A DNA stretch of 64,000 bases from Siphonodentalium dalli (Eukaryota > Mollusca > Scaphopoda > Gadilida > Siphonodentaliidae), in NCBI GenBank assembly GCA_032622095.1, contig CP136069.1, positions 1,709,462 to 1,773,461 of the forward strand. Reading direction: 5' to 3'. A model generated the notes under the pieces. That model made no database searches and had not been told where the DNA came from. It saw only the letters and a list, made by a program, of their open reading frames with translations. Position 1 is the first letter of the stretch. Each line of letters opens with the position of its first letter. Below are positions 26,561 to 37,400 of the stretch, piece after piece. The position numbers and the translations under genes are program-made.

Positions 26561-26955
26561 ATAAGATGCATGCATCAGATCGCCCATGAATTATTTTATA
26601 AAAAAAATAGTCACATACATTGGGGAAATGTTATAAAGTTAATATTAGAAATTCATATGTACGCATCTATCAGAACGATACATCGTGATGTACTCACGAC
26701 CAAGCACGTGTACGATGCTTGCATGGTCAAATTACCCCTAGATATGAAGCGTGATCGTGCATGTACAATTTGACAATTACAGGCTCAGAAACGTGGGCTA
26801 TATGGTTTGCCGATAGATTCAAATCGTGACATCCAATATGCAGTCGGGCAGATGCATGAGGGCTGTACCGTACTCCGAAGACTTGAATGATGCAAAGAGT
26901 AAAATCCAAGACGGATGCTGAGAAAAGAAACGTCAGCTTATCGAGTTGTCACCAC
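26561..26955. other. Unassigned sequence between two repeat arrays
   Basis: No conserved domain, exon or repeat identified; ORFs are short and look random. Confidence 0.45.
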
Positions 26956-27852
26956 AAATACACATATGCAATTTAAGATATATCAAATAGAACATACTAC
27001 CTATATAATGAAATGCAATAAAAGTATGTATACCCAACCCCTCGACTACGCCGATGTGACCAGCCATGAGAACATACACATGAAATATTCAAACCGACCG
27101 GACAGTGTTGCATGCAATATAAGTATACTTAACCCCACCCCCATGTGACGATGTGATGAGCCTTGATGACATAGACACGAAATATCAAATAGACCAGACA
27201 ACGTACAATGCAATATAAGTACGCACACCCTAACCCCATGTCGCCACGGCTTTACATGCATGGGACACATTATGACATGTGAAACATGCACATGAATGGT
27301 TCAAACAGACATGGTCCCATGCAATATACAACCCCATTTCGCCGCGTCACTCTATGTAACCGGTCGTGAGAACGTGCACATGAAAATGTAAAACATATCC
27401 GACAGTGTCACAATCAATATAATAAAAAAGTACATACTGCTCCCCAACCGCATCATGCGGTCCGCATGTCGGCGTGTCCACACACGTGATGACCGGACGT
27501 GAAAACATGCACATGTAATAAAAGATATCGTCGTTATAATCAAATGCAATAACATAAGTAAACCCACCCCCTTGTAGCACGCCGCTGTGACCAGCCATGA
27601 TAACATACACATGACATGTTCAAACCGACCATGCAGACAGCGTTTAATGCAATATAAGTATACGTAGACCCCAACCCTGTGTCACCCCTCTGTGACGATG
27701 TGATCAGCACTGATGACGTACACATAAAATAATAAAATAGACCAGACAATATAAGTACGCACACCCTAACCCCATGTCGCCACGTCTCTACACGGGACAT
27801 ATTGTGACATGTGGAAATATGCACATGAAATGTTCAAACATACATGTTCCCA

Positions 27853-28369
27853 TCTCATATATATTTTGAAGACCTCTGTCTGTTTGTCTGTTTGTCTGTT
27901 TGTCTGTCTGTCATTTATACAAATCTACGATTCTCGACCGATCGGGACGAAACTTGGTCTGTGTACTTTGACCAGGCAGTCGTCGTTGTCGTATTGGCGA
28001 GCCCGTGCGACGCCCGTGCGACGCCCGTGCAGCGCATGCGCAGACGAGATCTCGGAAACGGGTGGAGCTATCGACTTGAAATTTGCTATGTGAATATATC
28101 TTGCCCCGAATACGAATTTTATCGGGTCACCGAGCCCGTGCGACGCCAGCTTCGCGCATGCGCAGACCAGATCTCGGAAACTGGTGGAGCTATCGACTTG
28201 AAATTTGGTATGTGAATGTATCTTGCCCCGGATACGAATTTTATCGGGTCGCCGAGCCAGTGCGACGCCAGCTTCCCGCATGCGCAGACCAGATCTCGGA
28301 AACGGGTAGAGCTATCGACTTGAAATTTGGTATTTGAATAGTCCGGACAACGTCGGGCTTATCAGCTAG
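27853..28369 (+). mobile_element. Helitron-like non-autonomous element, copy 1
   Basis: It starts TCTCATATATATTTTG after a host A and ends with CCGGACAACGTCGG (short imperfect hairpin), GCTTATCAG, then CTAG before a T. The interior is dominated by three 122-bp tandem repeats containing AGATCTCGGAAAC, at 28051, 28173 and 28295, and by GTCTG-rich sequence near the 5' end. No protein is encoded. It sits directly against copy 2, whose own TC start follows the CTAG, as expected if it inserted between the A and T bordering copy 2. Termini and target preference fit Helitrons; no helicase partner is in the window. Confidence 0.68.
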
Positions 28370-28942
28370 TCTAATATATATTTTGGGACTTCTGTTTGTC
28401 TGTGTGTTAGCTATGGCCGGGAAAACTGCCAGACGGATTTTGACGAAATTTGAAACCTAGGGGTAATTTTGTCCAGGGAGTGTTTTGGACGGGTCAAATC
28501 GTGACTCGGACCTGACCTTGATCTTCAAAAAGGTCAATTCAAGGTCAAATCGGGTAAAACGGGACGGATTTCGACGAAATTTGATACGCACTTTTGTCCA
28601 GGGAGTGTTCTGGACGGGTCAAATCATTACCCCGACCTGACCTTGGCCTTCAGAAAGGTCAATTCAAGATCAAATCGGGTAAAACGGGGTACTTTGTCCG
28701 GGGAGTGTTTTGGACGGGTCGAATCGTGACCCCGACCCGACCTTGACCTTCAAAACTGTCAATTGAATGCCAAATCGGGTAAAACCTGACGGATTTCGAC
28801 GTGTACTTTTGTCGGGTACTTTTGTCCGGGGAGTGTTTTGGACGGTTCAAATCGTGACCCCGACCTGACCTTGACCTTCAAAATGGTCAATTCAATGTCC
28901 AATCGCGCAATTCGCAGAAAAGCGGAGGGGTCCACCAGCTGG
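28370..28942 (+). mobile_element. Helitron-like non-autonomous element, copy 2
   Basis: It starts TCTAATATATATTTTG, nearly the same 5' end as copy 1, and ends with CAGCTGG (CTRR type) followed by a T. Internal repeats of roughly 101-126 bp contain GGGAGTGTTTTGGACGGGTC. Joining the flanks (TGTTCCCA and TGCAATATAAG) restores the uninterrupted monomer seen at about 27313, so the insertion was precise and lay between A and T. Confidence 0.68.
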
Positions 28943-29242
28943 TGCAATATAAGTGCGTACACGTCGCCGCGTCCCTACATATAACCAATCGTGAGAACAT
29001 GCAATGAAATTGTCAAACAGACCCGGAAGTGCCACAATCAATATTGGAAAAGCAGTACATACGTGCACCCAAATAGCCCCTCGCCGCCCCCATAGTCCAT
29101 ACGTGTGATGGCCAGACGTGAAAACATGCACATGAAATTTTCAATTATACCCGATAGTGTCGCATACAATGTAAGTACTTACCCCCAAACCCCCTGTCAC
29201 TGCGCCCCTACTTGTGACCCACCGCGAACACACACACACACG

Positions 29243-30474
29243 CATTTTACAGATAGCGAGAATGATGCATGCTGGGAACGAAATTATCCAAACAAAGCCA
29301 CGTGCTTACGGCCGCATGAGTTTACTATGGGGGATTTAGGATGGGTCTATAAAACTAATTTTTTCATCAACAGACAATCACTGCACATTAACATGGAAAG
29401 GCTCAGATATAAATAGTCCTATTAAAAATTATTTATTCAACCTGATATAAATGAAAACATAACATTCTTCAAATAAATTTAACTCTTAATTTTCACTGTA
29501 CTCTTCAAATAAAAATAGACTATTCAAAAAAACCATAATAAAATAAAACAAAAGTGTTAAAACAAACTTTGACCGATTTCAATGATATTCGGTATATGTG
29601 TCTAGGATCACCTCTAGATGGGAGCTGTAATTTGAATGATTTTTTATGAAAAATATGGCCACTGGCAGCCATCTTGGATTTTACTCTTTGCATCACTAAA
29701 TTCTTTAGCACACCCTAAAGAGCTTATCCCTCATCCAATCATCACCAAACTTTATGTGAATCATTGGTGTGACCTCTCGATGGGTGCCTCCCTTTTCCCC
29801 CAAAAACTGTTCAAAAACAAACATGGCCACTGATACGCGCGCAACAGTTTGTCTCAAATAAATTGTTATAAAAACACAGGTTTATGACCGCGGACATAAG
29901 CCGATTAAGTGTGATGTAATTTATCCATGGACATGACAAATGGAGATTCTATCACCATTCGACACGAAACTGGGACATTTAAACAGACAAGTTTCATTTT
30001 CGTGGGACACGAAAAGGCGAATTCATTGTTGGCAGTTTCGGCAGTCTGAGTGTTAATTAATCCCACAATACACGGAACTCCTTTACGATATTCCGATAGG
30101 ACTATGTTTACTCTATGTTCTCTAAAAAAAATGGTGTGGATATTCTCGATAGAACTATTTTTAGCAGACGTTTTGTAACACCTTAAAACATTGAGCATAA
30201 CGCAATTTTCTGAATTTTCGGACTATTTCGTCGCATAAAATCAATAAAAATACGATGAGCAACTGAAAATGTTTTTGAACATTCTAGAAGGGGTATATGT
30301 CCCTGATATATGTTTAAAATTTCACGCAAAAACTATAAAAGGTGACAAGGTTATAAATTTAATAGACCCACTCTAAATCTCCCATAGTAAATGCATGCCG
30401 CCGATAAGCATGGGGCTGTGTTTGCATAGTTTCTGACCCGGCATGCAACAGTCAAAATGGTTATCTGTAAAATG
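29243..30474. mobile_element. Transposon-like element with ~110-bp terminal inverted repeats
   Basis: The left end 29243-29350 and the right end 30362-30474 are imperfect inverted copies. Both begin CATTTTACAGATA, share GCATGC and an inner GGGTCTAT, and have TTTACTATGGG just before it. No obvious target duplication flanks them. The interior lacks a transposase. At about 29590-29790 it carries a copy of the dispersed repeat that gave rise to the 63-bp satellite (TCATCACCAAACTTTATGTG). It is probably a non-autonomous DNA transposon; the superfamily is not assigned. Confidence 0.65.
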
Positions 30475-31140
30475 GTCTGTAAAGTGGAGTTTGTTTTAAT
30501 TCACATTTAAAAAAACCTATTTACTTTACTAAAGGTCAGTATTAATATTAACTGTTTTAGTTTTAATTAACTATTTGCTTCTTCTCGTCGTAAATACGCC
30601 ACTACTATTTGCTTTTTCTCATCGTAAATATGCAACTACAACGTTTCCGTCCATGTACAAAATATGATTTAATATCGTATAAATTTTTAATTCATTTCAC
30701 TTAATAATCTTAATTTAAAATAATCATTACGTGGTTATCAAGAACAAGTATAAAACTGTACATTACCTCGTTTAAAAGAGAGATATGTATAGCTAACATG
30801 TATACTATAGACAGCATACTTTAGTAGAATACGTTATTTAATACACCAAACATTGTATAAGATTAAAAAAATAATTCTTTGTAAAATAATTCATGGACCA
30901 TCTGATGCATGCATCTTCATTTCCTTTTTTGCTAATTGTTTTCGGTTTTCATTTGTACCATTGACACAGGCCAAGATATATTGGGCTGGTTTGATTCGGT
31001 TCGAAGCTGGTTTACTCCGATTTCATATGATAACAAAGACAAGCAATCGTAATTTCAGGCTAACATTTACTCATATTGGTAAACCAAGTGACACATGAGA
31101 CACAGTGGAATCCAATTTTCCACTATTATATACCCCCCTT
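30475..31140. other. AT-rich sequence, no gene seen
   Basis: It holds only short ORFs. A small 35-bp duplication lies near 30573-30640 (CTATTTGCTTCTTCTCGTCG and CTATTTGCTTTTTCTCATCG). Confidence 0.5.
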
Positions 31141-31605
31141 CGGGCGAAATGAGATATAAGATTCACATATTTATTGCTGTGACGCCAGCTCATCTATTCG
31201 TGCGGTACGTTAATGTTTTTGCTGGTGTGGGGTAGTAATCATATTAAAGGATAATTCTAGTTTGAATATAGTGAGATGTAAAATTCATGAATTTGTTGAC
31301 ATCAGCTCATCTATTCACGCGGTATGTTGTTTGTTGCTGGGGTGGGGGAGTAATAGTAATAAAATGATGATTATAGTTTGAATGTACATGTATTGAGATA
31401 TAAGATGTGTGTTTATTGTTATGACACCAGCTCATCTATCCGTGCGGTACGTTGTTTTGTTGCTGGGTGGGGGATATATCCATATTAAAATGATGATTCT
31501 AGTTTGAATTTAATGATATATAAGATGAAAGTAGGTGTTAATATGACACCAGCTCATATATGCGTGAGGGACGTGGTTTTGTCGCTGGGGCGTTCATTTA
31601 TTTCC
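31141..31605. repeat. 121-bp tandem repeat family, array 2 (about 4 units)
   Basis: Same family as 26090-26560. The array lies upstream of the 57-bp exon at 31820, and with the following ~200 bp it forms the first copy of a duplicated intron-exon segment. Confidence 0.85.
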
Positions 31606-31819
31606 CTCGCTGTTCGAGATTGACAAAGACAAGGGCAGTCGTACAGGGTTCGTGTGGGTTAAAGGGGTCCTAGTGGGTTAATATATGACGGTTAGTTGTC
31701 GTAACATCAATCAAAGGGTTTTAATTTAATATGTGGATTGTAGAAGCTCATAGCATTGATTCTGGTTGTTCGTTTCCCTCTGACATGTCTTTTTCCACCT
31801 TTCAATGTTTCGTACACAG

Positions 31820-31876
31820 ATGACTATGATGAGTACGAATCCGGATATGCAAAACCGATAGCAGCTCCATACAAAA
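31820..31876 (+). CDS. 57-bp linker exon, copy 1 (phase 1-1)
   Basis: A 19-codon exon lies between acceptor CGTACACAG and donor GTGAGT. In phase 1 it encodes DDYDEYESGYAKPIAAPYK, an acidic, tyrosine- and proline-containing linker without cysteine. Its phases match the TSP1 exons at 22199 and 57688, so it most likely encodes a spacer in the same extracellular protein. It is 72% or so identical in protein to copy 2 at 33391, with sense-preserving differences in the first half. DDYDE stretches are potential tyrosine-sulphation or cation-binding sites, which is inference. No other gene lies nearby. Confidence 0.75.
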
Positions 31877-31909
31877 GTGAGTTATCCATACAATGACATT
31901 TATGTTATT

Positions 31910-32905
31910 TAGATATAAGATGCATGTATGTATTTATGAGTACACAGCTCATCTATTATTGAGATACATTGTTGGCTACTAGGGTGCTGTAGTAATACTA
32001 TTACAACGGTTATTCTAGTTTGAATGTTGTCATTGTAGTGTGATGTAAGATGCACGTATTTATTGATATGACACCAGCTCATCTTTTCATGTGGTACGTT
32101 GTTTTCTGCTGGGTTGGGGGAGTATTATTATTAAAATGATGATTCTAGTTTGAGTGTAATGAAATATAAGATTCACATATGTATTTATATGACACCAGCT
32201 CATCTTTTCATGTGGTACGTTGTTTTCTGCTGGGTTGGGGGAGTAATATTATTAAAATGATGATTCTAGTTTGAGTGTAATGAAATATAAGATTCACATA
32301 TGTATTTATATGACACCAGCTCATCTATTCATGCAATACGTTGCTTGTTTCTGGTGTGGGGGAGTAATAGTATTAAACTGATGATTCTAGTTTGAATTTA
32401 ATGAGATATAAGATTCATATATGTATTGATATGACACCAGTTCATCTATTCATCCAATACTTTGTTTGCTTCTGGGATGGGGGAGTGATAGTATTAAAAT
32501 GATGATTCTAGTTTGAATTTAATGAAATATAACATTCACACGTTTATTGATATGACACCAGTTCATCTATTCATCCAATACTTTGTTTGCTTCTGGGGTG
32601 GGGGAGTGATAGTATTAAAATTATGATTCTAGTTTGAATTTAATGAGATATAACATTCACACGTTTTTTTATATGACATCAGCTCATCTATTCATGCAGT
32701 GCTTTATTTCTTTCTGGGGTGGGGGAGTAATAATATTAAAATGATGATTCTTGTTTGAATTTAATGATATAAGATTCACATATTTATTGATATGACCCCA
32801 GCGCATCTATGCGCGAGGGACGTGGGTTTGATGCTGGGGTTGGGGAGTAATAATATTAAGAGGATTATTTTAGTTTGAATGAATAAGATATACGATAAAC
32901 GCATT
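31910..32905. repeat. 121-bp tandem repeat family, array 3 (about 8 units)
   Basis: The best-preserved array: GTTTGA(A/G)T recurs at 32148, 32269, 32390 and 32511, exactly 121 bp apart. It lies between the two 57-bp exon copies and heads the second copy of the duplicated segment. Confidence 0.9.
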
Positions 32906-33390
32906 GGTGTTCATTTATTTGCATCTCATCGCTGTACGAGATCGATAAAGACAATGGCTGGGGTACAGGGGTCGTAGGGGAGAGGGGCTGTAGGGGTAAA
33001 GGGTTCGTAGTGGTTTAAGGGATGACGATTAGTTGTTATCACATTAATGATACGGTTTTATGTTAATGTGTAGAAGCTCATAGCATTGATTCTGGTTGTT
33101 CATTTCGCTCTGACATGTCAGGTGCTTGTCGTAGATTTGTAGCTAGAGCGGGATGGGTTAATAGGGTTGATGTTAGTTTGCACAACTACAAACAGTTCTA
33201 CTATAATTATGCTAGTTTAGTACTAGTTTCGACAATCTAATATGACTGATGTCACCAAGCACAGTGAGTAATGGTATTATATTTGAGGGGATTCACCATT
33301 TGAGTTGCAAATTTGCTGAAATATGATTATACATGTTGGTGCATTTACATGTTTATGATCTTCTTCTACCGTTTAATGCTTCATACACAG
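32906..33390. other. Duplicated intron segment with a ~240-bp insert
   Basis: The part up to about 33121 (TAGAAGCTCATAGCATTGAT, then TGACATGTC) matches 31605-31790 upstream of exon copy 1. About 240 bp at 33122-33361 have no counterpart there, after which the acceptor region resumes similarity. Confidence 0.65.
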
Positions 33391-33447
33391 ATGACTATGA
33401 TGAGTTCGTATCCGGATCTGTAAAACCAATAGAAGCTCCATACGACA
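33391..33447 (+). CDS. 57-bp linker exon, copy 2 (phase 1-1)
   Basis: A second 19-codon exon follows acceptor CATACACAG and precedes donor GTGAGT. In phase 1 it reads DDYDEFVSGSVKPIEAPYD. The start (DDYDE), KPI and APY are shared with copy 1 and the frame is fully preserved, suggesting both copies are or were under coding constraint. The donor context GTGAGTTATCCAT is identical to copy 1 before the sequences diverge. Exons of this size and phase can be added or skipped without a frame change, so the gene could make variants with one or two linkers. Confidence 0.75.
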
Positions 33448-33469
33448 GTGAGTTATCCATGCATAAAAT

Positions 33470-33905
33470 CCCTCATATGATCGCCACCATATTTGATATA
33501 TGAATCTTCGGGGTGACTACTAGATGGGATCCGTCTAATTATTCCAAATTTCGTTAAAAACATGGCCGCCAGCGGACATCGTGTATTTTAATCTTTGCAC
33601 GACATCATTCGGCACACCATACAGGCCACAACCCTCAATTGATCACCACCAAACTCTTTAAGGCTCTGTGGATGGGAGCAATCGATTATTCAGAAATTCG
33701 TTAGAAACACGGCCGTCTTGGATTTCAAATTTAAATTCATCGGCACATCCTGCAGCCCGCATATATCGGGATATTTATTTGAAAATATACAGGCATGATT
33801 AGGATCATACCTAGATGGGAGCTATCGGATTTGAACGATTTGGGATGAAAAATATGACCATCGGCAGCCATGTTTTATGTTACTTTTTGCATCAGTAAAT
33901 CATTT
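33470..33905. repeat. Dispersed ~160-190-bp repeat, parent of the 63-bp satellite (left flank)
   Basis: Diverged units carry TAGATGGGAGC, AAAAACATGGCCGCC, GCAGCCATGTTTT or GCCATCTTGGATTTT-like blocks, ACTCTTTGCATCA, a GGCACACC block, ATCACCAAACT and ATATGAATCTTC. The GGCACACC-to-AATCTTC part is homologous to one 63-bp satellite unit. The same repeat lies beyond the other array end (53991-54400) and at 29590-29790. Confidence 0.75.
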
Positions 33906-34413
33906 GGCACACCCCCGACATACCACATCCCTCGTCCTATCATCACCAAACTGTATATGACTCTTCAAGGCACACCCTCGACATACTACATCCCTCGTCC
34001 TATCATCACCAAACTTTATATGAATCTTCAAGGCACACCTCCGACATATCACATCCCTCGTCCTATCATCACCAAACTTTATATGAATCTTCAAGGCACG
34101 CCCCCGACATACAACATCCCTCGTCCTATCATCACTAAACTTTATATGAATCTTCAAGGCACACCCCCGACATACCACATCCCTCGTCATATCATCACCA
34201 AACTGTATATGAATCTTCAAGGCACGCCCCCGACATATTACATCCTCGTCTTATCATCACCAAACTTTATATGAATCTTCAAGGCACGCCCCCGACATAT
34301 CACATCCCTCGTCCTATCATCACCAAACTTTATATGAATCTTCAAAGCACGCCCCCGACATACTACATCCCTCGTCCTATCATCACCAAACTTTATATGA
34401 ATCTTCAAGACAC

Positions 34414-37400
34414 GCCCCCGACATACTACATCCCTCGTCCTATCATCACAAGCTCTATATGAATCTTCAAGGCACGCCCCCGACATACCACATCCCTCAT
34501 CCTATCATCACCAAACTGTATATGAATCTTCAAGGCACGCCCCCGACATACTACATCCCTCGTCCAATCATCACCAAACTCTATATGAATCTTCAAGGCA
34601 CGCCCCCGACATATCACATCCTCGTCCTATCATCACCAAACTTTATATGAATCTTCAAGGCACACCCCCGACATACTACATCCCTCGTCCTATCATCACC
34701 AAACTTTATATGAATCTTCAAGGCACACCCCCGACATACTGCATCCCTCGTCCTATCATCACCAAACTGTATATGAATCATCATGGCACACCCCCGACAT
34801 ACTACATCCCTCGTCCTATCATCACCAAACTGTATATGAATCTTCAAGGCACGCCCCGACATACTACATCCCTCGTCCTATCATCACCAAACTGTATATG
34901 AATCTTCAAGGCACCCCCCGACATACTACATCCCTCGTCCTATCATCACCAAACTGTATATGAATCTTCAAGGCACGCCCCCGACATACTGCATCCCTCG
35001 TCCTATCATCACCAAGCTCTATATGAATCTTCAAGGCACGCCCCCGACATACCACATCCCTCGTCATATCATCACCAAACTTTATATGAATCTTCAAGGC
35101 ACACACTCGACATACCACACCCCTCGTCCTATCATCACTAAACTTTATATGAATCTTCAAGGCACGCCCCGACATACCACATCCCTCGTCATATCATAAC
35201 CAAACTTTATATGAATCTTCAAGACACGCCCACGACATACTACATCCGTCGTCCAATCATCACCAAACTTTATATGAATCTTCAAGGCACGCCCCCGACA
35301 TACCACATCCCTCGTCCTATCATCACCAAACTTTATATGAATCTTCAAGGCACACCCCCGACATACTACATCCCTCGTCATATCATCACCAAACTTTATA
35401 TGAATCTTCAAGACACGCCCACGACATACTACATCCCTCGTCCAATCATCACCAAACTTTATATGAATCTTCAAGGCACACCCTCGACATACTACATCCC
35501 TCGTCATATCATCACCAAGCTCTATATGAATCTTCAAGGCACCCCCCGACATACCACATCCCTCGTCCTATCATCACCAAACTTTATATGAATCTTCAGG
35601 GAACGCCCCCGACATACTACATCCCTCGTCATATCATCACCAAACTTTATATGAATCATTAAGGCACACCCCGACATACCCCATCCTTCGTCCTATCATC
35701 ACCAAACTTTCTATGAATCTTCAAGGCACTCCCCCGACATACCACATCCCTCGTCCTATCATCACCAAACTTTATATGAATCTTCAAGGCACACCCCCGA
35801 CATACTACATCCCTCGTCCTATCATCACCAAACTTTATATGAATCTTCAAGGCACACCCCCGACATACTACATCCCTCGGCCTATCATCACCAAACTGTA
35901 TATGAATCTTCAAGGCACACCCCCGACATACCACATCCGTCGTCCTATCATCACCAAACTTTATATGAATCTTCAAGGCACACCCCCGACATACTACATC
36001 CGTCGGCCTATCATCACCAAACTTTCTATGAATCTTCAAGGCACACCCCCGACATACTACATCCCTCGTCCAATCATCACCAAACTGTATATGAATCTTC
36101 AAGGCACACCCCCGACATAACACATCCTTCGTCCTATCATCACCAAACTCTATATGAATCTTCAAGGCACCCCCCGACATACCACATCCCTCGTCCTATC
36201 ATCACCAAACTTTATATGAATCTTCAAGGCACACCCCCGACATACTACATCCCTCGTCCTATCATCACCAAACTTTATATGAATCTTCAAGGCACACCCC
36301 CGACATAACACATCCCTCGTCCTATCATCACCAAACTTTATATGAATCTTCAAGGCACGCCCCCGACATACCACATCCCTCGTCCTATCATCACCAAACT
36401 TTATATGAATCTTCAAGGCACACCCCCGACATAACACATCCCTCGTCCTATCATCACCAAACTTTATATGAATCTTCAAGGCACGCCCCCGACATACCAC
36501 ATCCCTCGTCCTATCATCACCAAACTTTATATGAATCTTCAAGGCACACCCGCGACATACTACATCCCTCGTCCTATCATCACCAAGCTCTATATGAATC
36601 TTCAAGGCACACCCCCGACATACCACATCCCTCGTCCTATCATCACTAAACTTTATATGAATCTTCAAGGCACACCCCCGACATACTACATCCCTCGTCC
36701 TATCATCACCAAACTTTATATGAATCTCAAGGCACGCCCCCGACATACCACATCCCTCGTCATATCATCACCAAACTTTATATGAATCTTCAAGGCACGC
36801 CCCGACATACCACATGCGTCGTCCTATCATCACCAAACTGTATATGAATCATCATGGCACACCCCCGACATACCACATCCCTCGTACTATCATCACCAAA
36901 CTTTATATGAATCTTCAAGGCACACCCCCGACATACCACACCCCTCGTCCTATCATCACTAAACTGTATATGAATCATCATGGCACACCCCCGACATACT
37001 ACATCCCTCGTCCTATCATCACCAAGCTTTATATGAATCTTCAAGGCACGCCCCCGACATATCACATCCCTCGTCTATCATCACCAAACTTTATATGAAT
37101 CTTCAAAGCACGCCCCGACATACTACATCCCTCGTCCTATCATCACCAAACTGTATATGAATCTTCAAGGCACGCCACCGACATATCACATCCCTCGTCT
37201 ATCATCACCAAACTGTATATGAATCTTCAAGGCACGCCCCCGACATACTACATCCCTCGTCCTATCATCACCAATCTGTATATGAATCTTCAAGGCACGC
37301 CCCCGACATACCACATCCCTCGTCCTATCATCACCAAACTTTATATGAATCTTCAAGGCACACCCCCGACATACCACATCCCTCGTCCTATCATCACCAA

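Larger units (their letters stand above)
26956..29235. repeat. ~107-bp tandem repeat with a five-monomer higher-order unit of about 530 bp
   Basis: Monomers share a GAACATGCACATGAAAT-like block followed by CAATATAAGTA. Five distinguishable types occur in fixed order and then again. Type A is GACCAGCCATGA at about 27059 and 27588. Type B is TTGATGACATA or CTGATGACGTA at about 27155 and 27700. Type C is TGACATGTG at about 27265 and 27803. Type D is TCGTGAGAAC at about 27359 and 28983, and type E is GACGTGAAAACATGC at about 27485 and 29105. The second copy is split between C and D by two Helitron-like elements (27853-28942). Edges are approximate. Confidence 0.75.

Noticed and set aside
27880-27912. 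GTCTG microsatellite as an independent simple repeat
   Set aside because: The same GTCTG-rich stretch follows the 5' end of every Helitron-like copy here, so it is part of those elements.
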